NCBI RefSeq assembly: GCF_030272615.1 | Contig: NC_081415.1 | Coordinates: forward strand, 367,394,667 to 367,458,666 | DNA length: 64,000 bases | Origin: Cryptomeria japonica | Taxonomy: Eukaryota; Streptophyta; Pinopsida; Cupressales; Cupressaceae | Direction: 5' to 3' | In this document: in pieces, positions 25,457-36,236 of the stretch | How positions within the stretch are numbered: the first letter of the stretch is position 1 | Layout of the letters: each line of letters opens with the position of its first letter | Program-made: the position numbers and the translations under genes | The notes under the pieces: model-generated | Database searches by the model: none | What the model was told of the DNA's origin: nothing | Seen by the model: the letters and a program-made list of their open reading frames with translations, nothing else

Positions 25457-26709
25457 TGTAATACCCTAAAAATGGTGACCTAAACCATGGGCCCCTAATC
25501 TCGACAACATCACCAAGGTCCTAACCAAAGACAATTAAATCAATCTTGAGCACCTATTTAATTAATTCTTCAATCATTAGTGTTAGAAGGCAAATAAATC
25601 ACTCTATATTAATTAAATATTTATTTAATTAATTAAATCATTCTAAGTAAATCATTTTGATCAATTATCCTATTTATTTAATTAAATATCCTAGCATATT
25701 TAATTAATAAATAAATTTGCCATTTAATCATAAAAAAATGAATTAATTTACAAAAAGATATTTATCACAAAAAGAGGAATTAATTTGCAAAAGAAAGAGT
25801 TAAATTGGAAACAAAAGAAAAGAATTAAATTGAGAGAAGAAATTAAACTTAAGATATTTTTTTTTCTAAAATTGAGATAAATGAAAAATCAAAAAAGCAA
25901 TTAAATTGAATTAATCATTTTCTCTAAAAATAAAACTTAAAAGCTTTTCTTGAGGAAATAAGTTCAGTTGCATTGAAAAGGCTTTTTCTAAATAAAAATC
26001 TCAAATAAATTAAAGAAAAGTGCATGGAATCGACTATTTTTATCTCAAGTGCATGGAATCAACTAAATTTATCTCCAATGTAGACTCAAACTTATAATCT
26101 AAATGCATTCAATCAAGCTACAATAGGAATTTATCTTAAGATTAACTTAATCCGATCTCTCGGTTATTTCAATTATCCTAAATTGTGCTTTTTCTTGAGG
26201 AATCTCAACCGCTCATTGCTAATCGATCTTGACCGTTGGTCTCTCTTTTGAGTCTCTATAAATTCAATCTTCATCTCTCATTCAAAACACCCTGGAGATT
26301 TATTGTTATTATGCAGTTTTTGCTTTGGAGTCATTGAAGATATTATGCTTTGAGATTATTGCATCTTAGTTTAGCTTTTTGCATATTTAGTTTAATCACA
26401 ATTGCTTGAATTCATATAGCTTAATATTCATTCATCTAGTTTAATATTGCATATCTAGCTTAATCTTGCATACATTTAGCTTATTCTTGTGCTCATATAG
26501 ATTAAATCCTTCATCTTGGTGTAAAATAGTCACTGGTATTGCTTAGGAAAATCTGAGAGTAAGTCTATACTCGCATCTTTTAGAAGGTAATAGGTCGATT
26601 TGTTATGGTTTTCATATTCATGATTATATTTGTCTAAACATGCATGCAATTACTTAATTGAAGTGTTGTGTCTTACAATTTGCAGATATTTATCCACTTT
26701 TCACACACA
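25457..26709 (+). mobile_element. A 5' LTR
   Basis: It starts TGTAATACCC and ends TTTTCACACACA, 1253 bp. It is closer to the 3' LTR at 55091 than to the extra LTR at 29406: both share a GTTAGAAGGCAAATAAATCA-like block that the extra LTR lacks. A degenerate tandem of about 20 bp (AGCTTAATCTTGCATAT type) lies at about 26390-26500 and recurs in the other two LTRs. Confidence 0.88.
26256..26263 (+). promoter_or_regulatory. TATA box of the A LTR
   Basis: CTATAAAT within TCTCTATAAATTCA, conserved at 30133-30140 and 55870-55877 in the other two LTR copies. Confidence 0.6.
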
Positions 26710-26713
26710 TTTT

Positions 26714-26731
26714 TGGCGCCCACCGTGGGGC
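26714..26731 (+). promoter_or_regulatory. A primer binding site
   Basis: TGGCGCCCACCGTGGGGC, four bases after the LTR end. This is a common PBS in plant Ty3/gypsy elements. Confidence 0.85.
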
Positions 26732-26800
26732 AAAGGACTACATCTTTCGGCCTCGTAGATTAACTTATTTCTATTTTTTCAGATTTATTTTTTGGATTTT

Positions 26801-28410
26801 TTCTGTACAGTTACTACAAAAACTCATACGAGTTTTCATAGAGGCCCAAACGATAAACTGTAGGTATCGTACAGTCCATCGTGAATGATCATACGGCTTG
26901 GTGAGAATACTCGTATGGTATTCTGGTTTTTGGTATTAAAACATACTACATTTTTAGGATTTTCTTGTTGAATTTTATGGTACTAATGCTAGCCCTAGCT
27001 TGTTTTCTGTCTGCTTGAGAGATTTTGACAGCCTAGCCAATTTTTGCAGAATGTTTGTCGAAGAACACACCTGTTACACAAAAACAATATGACTATTGGT
27101 TTGTTGTTTTTGCAGAATGTCTGAGGAGATTCAAGTGAACTTTGTGTATTCTTTAAATTCATTTTTTAGGCACTTAAATTGCTATCTGGTTAATGAACAA
27201 ATCTGTCTTTTGTGTTTTAAGAAAAATCTAAGAGGTAGGAGAGTATGCTCTTGTCTGCATAGACAATCAGAAATCCAAACCCTCAAATCTTTTTCTAAGT
27301 TTGAGATTTGTGTACCTTTAGTGAGCCTATCACAGTAGGAAAAAGTAATCACCTTGTGAGAACGACCCAAGTGAGTACAACTGAACTTGAGCATTCCAAC
27401 TCACTATAATAAATAGGCCTTTGGTGATTAAAGTCTCAGAGGATGGGATTATTTGAGTTTTCTTTTTGAGATCTCTCATATCAAGCATTTTGTAGGGCCT
27501 CCTGGTCTCAATCACGTTTACGTGACTACAACTTGTTTCGGTACCTTGTCGGGCTATAGGCCTCAATCATGCTTGCGTGACTTGAAGGGGTAATTTTGAA
27601 TGAAATTCCTGACTAAGAACTATAAGATAGAGGCTACTCGATTCACCTCCGAAAGGGGGGTAAATCTTTGTGCAATAGAGTAGTAACTCTCCCAAGATAC
27701 TTGTCATTTTTTGCCCCCATTAGCATTTGGAGTCGACTAATATGACGTTGATAATCCATTGCATGAGACTCAGTGGCCATATTCTGATTAGCTATTGGGT
27801 GTGTACCTGAGTCTGCAAGAAAAGGTTTTCTTCTCTAAGCCAACTTCGGTAGGGTTAGTGTGTTGTGCTAAAATTCACTATACATCTTGCAAGTTTACTG
27901 TGTTTCCATCCCTGAAACTGAAACTAAAATACTGAAATTGGAGAAAACAATAAACAACTCAGTGATCAAAACTTTGTCTGTGTCAAAAACTGGTCTTTGT
28001 CAGTCATCAAAACTCAGTCCTAGTCAAAATATGGTCTCTGTTAGTCATCAAAACTTTGTCTGTGCCAGAATCTTGTCTCTGTCTAGTCCACTGTCATACA
28101 AGTCTATTGAATTATCTTCTGGCTATATACCTATTGTCGTACAAGTCTTAATTGGTCCTGTCAGTTTATCATCTGGCCCTATCATAATTGTCATCCGGGT
28201 ATACAAAATTGTTGTTCTGTTATAAGAAAATTGTCTTCTGGTCTTTAGTCTACTGTTGTACGAATAATCATCATACTCATCAGATTATCACCTAGAGATC
28301 ATTAAACCATCATGCGAGTTTAGGCAGCAACTCATACGAGAAACTGCCTATATCATCTAGGAACTATTACATTATTGTCTGGGTAAAAAAAAAAACTTTG
28401 TCGTACGAAT
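26801..28410 (+). repeat. A leader: scattered TCGTACGA-like words
   Basis: The non-coding leader between PBS and gag has at least nine copies of a palindrome-centred word: CTCATACGAGT (26823), ATCGTACAGT (26866), ATCATACGG (26888), CTCGTATGG (26910), GTCATACAAG (28093), GTCGTACAAG (28136), GTTGTACGAA (28255), CTCATACGAG (28331) and GTCGTACGAA (28400). The approximate consensus is NTCGTACGAG. The same word occurs in the second leader and in the intron of A's antisense PMD gene. Confidence 0.65.
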
Positions 28411-28847
28411 TCCTGATTTTGTCAGTCCAAAAACTTGTCTGTCTACACACTTTTCTAGAATAATCATACTTGCCTAATCAGTCTACAACGAGCATAAATT
28501 TGGTCATCATAATTCTATGTATAAACAATCTTGATAGTGTACCCCTGTCATTGTGTTGCACATTTTGTCGATCATCTTTCAGCTAGTTTAATCAACTACT
28601 TATCAAACTTAAGTTACTTTGATCACGTCTTATATAGGATAGATCATTCCTAAAACCAGACCGAGTCTTAGTCACTTCTCTCAAATCAAACTAAGTTACT
28701 TAGATCATGTCTTATATAGGATAGATCATTCCTGAAACTAGACTTAGTCTTAGTCACTTTCCTCAAACACTACATGAAACGAACATCTAGCTTCAATTTT
28801 ATCTTGACTTCTTTATCACATCTAGCTCTTGGTCTCGTCGGTTGTAA

Positions 28848-29405
28848 ATGCACGTTCAAACCAAAAGCTCTTCTAAAATTTTTGACAAAAGTAAGAAGCC
28901 CATGGCTACCTTGGCCCAACAAATTCAATATCTCAAGAGAGAAATATATGACATTCAATCCCAACAAAAAGATTCAATGACCCCTCTTGAGATAAAATTT
29001 TATGCTATTAAGAACACCAGACTTCAAGAAATGCTAAAACAATTACATAAGGGGGAACATAAAGTAATTGGAAATCAAAATCCAAATCTCATACAAGATC
29101 ACAAGACACCTTCACCAAGAGAAAAAGACGTCTATCCCCTAGATAAACAATTTACACCTTTGGGGCAATCTATCGAGTCAACTTTGGAAGAGCTTCTTGA
29201 GCATAATCTTATCATATTTCCTAACAAGATCGCATGGGGACGTGAAATTTTGAGTAATTACTATGCATATCATAGGTATAACAAACATAAGACTTCAATG
29301 TGCATGAAATTAAAACATAAAATTCAAGACCTCCTCGATGATGGTGTTATTGAAATTGAAAATGTTAAAAATTCACCTAAGGAGAAACCGGATTTCATTT
29401 CCAAG
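28848..29405 (+). pseudogene. A gag fragment, first copy, cut by the extra LTR
   Basis: The frame from 28848 reads through MATLAQQIQ, a Lys/Gln-rich helix and a Tat-type Gag tail (YYAYHRYNKHKTSMCMKLKH, then KIQDLLDDGVIEIEN). The usual gag core domain is absent between these parts, so the gene is internally deleted relative to Tat elements. Coding stops where the LTR begins at 29406, after TTTCCAAG. The second copy at 32692 continues past the same point (TTTCCAAGCATGATC), which defines the breakpoint. Confidence 0.65.
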
Positions 29406-30572
29406 TGTAATACCCTAAAAATGGTCACCTAAACCATGGGCCCCTAATCTCGACAACATCACCAAGGTCCTAACCAAAGGAAATTAAATCAATCTTGAGC
29501 ACATTATTAATTCTTCAATCATCAAATGCCACATGGCAAATCAATAACTCAATATTAATTAAATATTTATTTAATTAATTGAATCATTCCAAGAATATCA
29601 TTTTGATCAATAATCCTATTTTAGTTTATTAAATATCCTAGCATATTTAATTAATTAATAAATTTGCCATTTAATCATGCAAAAAAGGAATTAATTTATT
29701 ACAAAAGAGGAATTAATCACAAAGCAAGAGTTAGATTGAAAATAGAATAAAAGAATTGAATTGAGAGAAATCAAACTTGAGATATTATTTCTTCTTCTAA
29801 ATTGAGATTAACTTGAAATAAAAAAAACAATTAAATTAAGTTATTAATCATTCTCTAAAAATAGAACTCAAAGCTTTTGAGAAAAAGAAGTTCAGTTTCA
29901 TTGAAAAGACTCTTTTCTTGAATAAATCAAAGAAATCGCATGGAATCACCTATTTTTATCTCAAGTGCATGGAATTAATTTAATTCTATCACCAATGCAA
30001 CTCGAACTTATAACCTAAATGCATTTCAATTAAACTATAATTAGAATCTATCTCAAGGTTAACTGAATCTGATTTCTCAATTATTTCAATTAATCCTAAA
30101 TTTTGCTTTTTCTTGGTCTCTCTCGTGATTTTCTATAAATTCAGCCTTCAGCTCTCATTCAAAACACCCTGGAGATTTATTATACACTTTTTTCTTTGGA
30201 GTCATTGAATATATTGTGCTTGCTTTTTGAGATTATTTGTATATTTAGTTTACTCATGATTGCTTGAATCCATATTGCTTGAATCTTTCATCCATATAGC
30301 TTACTATTCATCCATCTAGCATAATCTTGCATCCATTTAGCTTAATCTCATGCTCATATAGATTAAATCCTTCATATTGGTGTAGTCTAGTCACTGGTAT
30401 TGCTTATACAAATCTGAGAGCAATCTTATACTCACATCTTTTAGAAGGCAATTAGTCGATTTGTTATGGTTTTTATATTCATGCTTATATCTATCTAACC
30501 ATACATGTAATGAATTAATTTAAGTGTTGTGTCTTGCAGCTTACAGACTTATTCCACTTTTACACACACACA
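29406..30572 (+). mobile_element. extra internal LTR of the A family
   Basis: It starts TGTAATACCC and ends ACACACACACA, 1167 bp, with its own PBS four bases later. It has no PPT upstream and is joined directly to gag coding sequence. The 5 bp before it (CCAAG) are not repeated after the 3' LTR. It is more diverged from the two outer LTRs than they are from each other, so it belongs to a second, related copy that inserted into the gag of the first. Confidence 0.8.
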
Positions 30573-30576
30573 TTTC

Positions 30577-30594
30577 TGGCACCCATCGTGGGGC
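30577..30594 (+). promoter_or_regulatory. PBS after the extra LTR
   Basis: TGGCACCCATCGTGGGGC differs from the first PBS (26714) at two positions, both reading as C/T or G/A transitions. Confidence 0.8.
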
Positions 30595-30674
30595 AGAAGA
30601 CTACTTTTTTCAGCCTCCAAGACTAACTTTTTATTTATTTTTATTTTTTTGGATTTTTGACTTTTCAGATTTTT

Positions 30675-32210
30675 GTCGTACAGTTGCAGCAAAATATTGT
30701 ACAACATATCTCACATGCCAGAATGACAAACTGTAGGTATCATACGATCTGGTACGGATTATCATACGACTAGGTGAGAATTATTGTATGGATCTATATT
30801 TTTTTTTTGGTAAAAAAAAGAAGATTTCATTCTTCAGGCTCTCTATTCAATTTTGATTATATTGACGCTGACCTAGGCTTATTATCTGTCTATCTGAGAA
30901 ATTTTTACAACCTAATCTGTGTTTTGCAGAATGCCTATCGAAGAATATGCTTGTCACACAAACACAATATGACTACTGATTTGTTGTCTTTGCAGGTTGC
31001 CTGAGGAGAATTGACCAAACATCATGTATTCTTTAAATTCATTTTTAGGCACCTAAATTGATATCTAGTTAAAGAACAAATCTGTATTTCATGTTTTAAG
31101 AAAATTTTGAGAGGTAGAAGAGTATGCTCTTATTTGTATAGACAATCAGAAATCCAAACCCTTGAGGCATTTTCTTTAAGTTTGTGATTTGTATATCTTT
31201 AGCGGGCCTGCCCTCTCGAGGAGCTAATAACTCTATAGCATTACGACCAGTGAGAGGGGAACGACCTAAGTGGGAATGACTAAACGCCAAGTACTCCAAC
31301 CCACTATAAAATAAATGAGATTTGATGAAAATCAAGTCAACGATAGTGCTCGGGAATAGTTCTCTTTTGTACCTTCGGGAATATTAAACCTTGGTTTTCA
31401 AGGCTGGGAGACCTCTTAATTGAGTTTATACCTCGACGCACTGAATGGATCCCTTACTAGTTCCAATTAAAATTAGAAGCTACTCGGTTCACCTCTGAAA
31501 GGGGGGATAATATTTGTGCAAGAGAGATAGTAACTCTCCAAGGATACTTGTCATTTCATGCCCCCATTAGCATTTGGAGTCAGCTAATACAGTGTTGAGA
31601 ATCCATTGAGTGAGACTCAACGATCGTATTCTGATTAGCTATTGGGTGTGTACCTGAGTCTACAAGCAAAAGTTTTCTTCTCTCACCAATTTCCATAGGG
31701 TTTGCATGTTGTGATTGGAGTTATTATTCATATTACATGTTTTCTGTGTTTTCATCCCTAAAACTAAAACTGGAATACCAAAACTGGATAAAACAAGAAA
31801 GAAACTCAGTGATCAAAACTCTATCTGTGTCAAAACTATGCTATCTTGATCGAAACTCTGTCTGTGTCAAAACTAGTCTATCCTAATTAAAACTCAGTCA
31901 ACCTCAAAACTGGTCATACTCAGTCATTGAAAACTCAAAATTTTGCCTTTGTCCAGTAAATAGTCATATGAGTCTTCTGATTTATCATCCTGCTACATAC
32001 ATATTTTCGTACGAGATTCCATCAATCTTAACAATCTGTTGTTTGAGCTTGCATTTTGTGTCGTATGAGACCTTATTACTTGTCGTCCTATTTAGGGAAC
32101 TGACGTTTTATCCCAAATTCTGTATCGTATGATAAACCATTGCATTGATCAATTTGTCATTTCAGACTTACCCATCTATCGTATGGTACTAGGCAACAAC
32201 TCGTACAAAA
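30675..32210 (+). repeat. second A leader: TCGTACGA-like words
   Basis: Copies include GTCGTACAG (30674), ATCATACGAT (30739), ATCATACGAC (30761), GTCATATGAG (31963), TTCGTACGAG (32006), GTCGTATGAG (32060), ATCGTATGAT (32124), ATCGTATGG (32178) and CTCGTACAA (32200). Differences from TCGTACGA are mostly CG to TG or CA. The leader is otherwise homologous to 26732-28847. Confidence 0.65.
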
Positions 32211-32691
32211 TACTATTGTCATCATCCTGAAGCTATTACACTGTCTTCTGGTCCTGTAAAACCTGTTGAACGAATCTTTGATTTTGTCAGTCTAGAATAG
32301 TCAAACTTGCCTAAAATAGTCTACAGCGAGCATAAAACTGGTTACCATAATCCCAAGCATAAACAGATCAAAACAGTGTACCTTTGCCATTTGTGTTGCA
32401 CGATTTTGTCGATCATCTTTCATCTAGTTCAATCAACCATTTATCAAATTTGTCACTTAGATATCGTCTTACATAGGATAGATCGTTCCTGAAACTAGAC
32501 CAAGTCTTAGTCACTTCTCTTAAATCAAACTAGGTAACTTAGATAAACGTCTTACATAGGATAGATCATTCTTGAAACCAGACTAAATCTTAGTTGCTTC
32601 TCTCAATTGATCTGTTAAATGAACAACTAGCTCCAAATTTGATCTTGACTTCTACATCACAAACAACTCTAGGTCACATCAGTCAATAAAA

Positions 32692-34437
32692 ATGCCTATT
32701 CAAACTAGAAGCTCTTCTAAAAATTCTGACAAAAGTAAGAAGCCCATGGCTACCTTGGCCCAACAAATTCAAGATCTCAAGAGAGAAATATATGACATTC
32801 AAGCCCAACAAAAAGGTTCAATGACCCCTCTTGACATAAAAATTTATGATATTAAGAACACTAGACTTCAAGAAATGCTAAAACAATTACATAAGATGGA
32901 ACAAAAACTAATTGAAAATCAAAAGCCAAATCTCATACAAGATCATAAGACATCTTTACCAAGATAAAAAGACATATATCCCCTAGATAGATAGTTTACA
33001 CCTTTGGAGCAATCTATTGAGTTAGCTTTGGAAGAGCTACTTGAGCATAATCTTATCATATTGCCTAAAAAGACCACATGGGGATGTGAAGTTTTGAGTA
33101 TTTATTATGCATATTATAGACATAACAAACATAAGACTTCAATGTGCCTAGAATTAAAACATAAGATTCAAGATCTCATTGATAACGATGTCATTGAAAT
33201 TGAAGATCCTAATGACTCACCTAAAGAAAAATAAGGAACTATTTCCAAGCATGATCAAAATTATGAACCTGTGTCTAGTAATGGCTTACATGTAGCCTCC
33301 ATCTCTTCCATAATGCCTCCATCTCCTGAGGCTTCTCAACAATAATCCATGTCATGTCTCTCAAATAATGAACCTAATGATGAAACTTTCCATGCTGATC
33401 CTCAAGGGCTATCTCAAGGGCCATCCTATCCAATGGTTAAAAAATATCCTACCTCTCTAGAATCCCATGAGGATCCCATTATACCTTTCCATTTCTTCCA
33501 AGATGATTCCCTTCCATCTCAAAGTAAAAGCATACTTCCTAAACAAGATCGTGATGCCTCTTCCACTTTTTCAAATGATCATATTCAAAATGAGGAGTCA
33601 AACACCCCTCCTGTTCTATCCAATGGTCCTCTTCCACATCAAGATCAAAGTATCCCTTCATCTCCTTTTCATAATCCTCCACGTTCACCTCAAGGATCCA
33701 TCATGCCTACAAAGCCCTCTTATGATCCTACAAGTTGAAATATTTATAAACGCAAAAGGGTAGAGCTTCACAAGAAAGAATCCCTCCATGTTAAAAAAAC
33801 TATTAAGAGTCATGGTCTCAGTGAAATTCCTTTGAATGTTGGTACACTTGCTAAACCAAATTCCAAGTACACGCCTTCCCCTTCATCTCTTCAATCCATT
33901 TTAGGACCCTATATTGCTCCATACCTTGTGTAGGATCAACAAAGGAATACATCTTCATGTACCTTCCATCCATCTAGAAGGACACAAAGGCTCATTGAGA
34001 AAAAGAAAGAAAAATCAAAATCTATATGGGTTCCTAAGGCACTTGTAGAAGCAGTGCATTCCAAGAAAGTGTAAAAGCATAAAAAATCAAAAACCATGTG
34101 GATTCCTAAGCAGTTTCTTGAAGCACAACAATCTAAAGAAAAATCCAAATCAACATCCCTGGTTGTTCCTCCATCCAAACCTTCCAAATATATTTCACCA
34201 TCACCTCTTTCATCCATTTTGGATCCTTATGTCCCACAATCTCTGGTTGTTCCTCCATCCAAATCTCAAAATTTGAGATCTACTTTTCCTCCATCAATCC
34301 ACCATCCCTCAAGATGTGTGCTAATGGTGATCTCACAAATGTTTCCATTCGCTCATGCACCAAACTTTCAATATCTGATCCATTATCCAACACCTCTTTT
34401 TCATCCTTCCATACCCTTTATCCAGTCATTTGCATAA
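32692..34437 (+). pseudogene. A gag-like gene, second copy, with Pro/Ser-rich tail
   Basis: One plus-strand frame runs from 32692 to 34437, interrupted only by stop codons (for example near 32966, 33232 and 33736). The N-terminal part is MATLAQQIQDLKREI and a Gln/Lys-rich helix. A Tat-type Gag signature follows at about 33110-33220 (YYAYYRHNKHKTSMCLELKH, then KIQDLIDNDVIEIE). The rest is Pro/Ser/His-rich, with a twofold repeat of a K-S-K-x-x-W-[VI]-P-K-x-x-[VL]-E-A motif (about 34020-34060 and 34090-34125). The Gag core (retrotransposon gag domain) is missing and no protease follows. By family knowledge Gag would form the particle, but this copy cannot do so. Confidence 0.6.
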
Positions 34438-34797
34438 GGCTTTATCCTAGTTTCATCACAAAATCCAAAAAACTAAGGAAATCAACATTGGAGATGCTAG
34501 ACATGTACACTTAGTTGAGTCCTTCTTGGAAAGACATCTTTATCCGACTCTTCAAACAAAGATCAATGAACTACCTACACAAAACTATCTGACCCTATGA
34601 ACAATATGCACCTTAAATGATATCATATCTAAGGGTTGGGTTAGTTTAGCATTTGCTTTATGCATTGCATATCATTTTCTTAAAAGCACTGCATTACATA
34701 TATTTTCTTTTTCAAATGCATCGCATTTACAATTTCTGCATTTGCATATAGCAACATTAATCAAACAAGGCAACTGTCCAATTTTTTCATTTGTTTG

Positions 34798-36220
34798 TGA
34801 TGCACTGCAAAAAGGATGTTAGGAGCCCAAGACAAGTCAAATGTTAGTGTTAGTATCAATCAAAAATGAAATATGAAAGAAACTACAATCCTAAGCATGC
34901 ATATCGAGAGAGATATCAAACATATTATAGAAAGCATACAAAAACGGAGGAAAGACACTAAACCCTCCCAAATGCTTTTCAACATGCTCATAGCTGCTTA
35001 TCCCTTGTTCCTCTCCTCTCCAAGTTCCACATGAGTGTAGCCCTCAACTTTTTGCACTACTATGGATGTCTTATGGAGATTCAAGATTTATGAATAATGA
35101 AGATAAAAAACTATGCAAATGCAAACAAACTAGAAATGAGAAAATACCTAATTAATCTATATTGCTTTTAGCCAAAAGAATAAACTAGATATGATTTTTC
35201 TCCTAAATGCTCTCTCAATTTTACTATAGGCTAGATGCATACAAGATTTTTGGATCTGGTTGAAGAAGGAATGGGCTCTATTTATAGGAAAAACAGGGCA
35301 ATGGATGGTTGAGATTTAGTAATCTCAACAAGGGTCAGGATTGATGGGTTTATGATCCATGTGAGAGCTTTCAAACCAATCCCAGGATGACAAATGTCAA
35401 AATGAGATGGATTGAGAGGAGAGGGAAGAATAATTAAATACTTGAGATGACATGAAGGTTACCTTAGGAGGTAAGGTTAGGCTTGAGTTGAATGAATAAA
35501 GCCTTTATCCAATGAATAATGCTTTTATCCAACGGACAAACTCTTGTGCAAGAGTTAGTGGGGATAACCATGGTAAAAGAAATGAATGCTTGAAGAGACC
35601 CATGAGTTAGATGGGGGTTAAGTTAGAGGGAAAGTCTCTAACCATGTGGGTGAGTTGAGTTAACCATTAATGGTTATGTAAGAGACATAAGTGGTTTGGA
35701 AGACTTTGAGGGTTAGCTTGTTGAAGACATAAAGCCTTTAATGCATTTCATATACTTTGAGGCTTTGAGAAGTGACTTCAAGTTGCTTAGGAATGTGACA
35801 ATAATTAGGAGATGGATTAGGCTAATTAGGAAGGGTTAGAAGAGTCTAGAAGGGGATTAGAAGAGCGAGTGGGTTTGGTGGGTGAGAGAAAATAGGATTT
35901 TAATTAAAATAAAATTCATTTATTTCAACTAAATAGGTGCAACTTGCATTTGTAGGAGAATACAAGTTGGGGGGGGGGGGGTAGTTTAGGGATTTAAATA
36001 AATATTTATTTATTTATTTAAAGGAGGAAAGGGGTTAAATTAAACAAATATGTTTTATTCATTTAATTGATTGTAGAGTGTGGCTTAATGAATTAATTTA
36101 AATAAATTAAATAATTTATTTAGTTAATAGAAGAAGAGGTTGAGGATGAAATTGATGGTTAAATAATCAAATAAATAGTAAATATTCATTTAATTAAGTG
36201 GACGGATTTATGTGACTACA
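34798..36220 (-). mobile_element. D 3' LTR
   Basis: 1423 bp; on the minus strand it starts TGTAGTCACATAAATCC and ends TTTGCAGTGCATCA. It is a near-identical direct repeat of 48560-50020. A run of 13 G on the plus strand lies at 35969-35981. Confidence 0.92.
35278..35287 (-). promoter_or_regulatory. TATA box of the D LTR
   Basis: CTATAAATAG on the minus strand. It is conserved at 49040-49049 in the 5' LTR and at 62565-62574 in the E LTR, always followed by AGCCCATTCC. Confidence 0.7.
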
Positions 36221-36236
36221 TTTTCCCCTCTTTGAG
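36221..36236 (-). promoter_or_regulatory. D polypurine tract
   Basis: CTCAAAGAGGGGAAAA on the minus strand directly precedes TGTAGTCAC. Elements E, F and A have nearly the same tract in the same place. Confidence 0.85.

Noticed and set aside
33936-34217. Minus-strand frame opposite the A gag-like gene
   Set aside because: Shadow of the plus-strand Lys/Ser-rich coding region.
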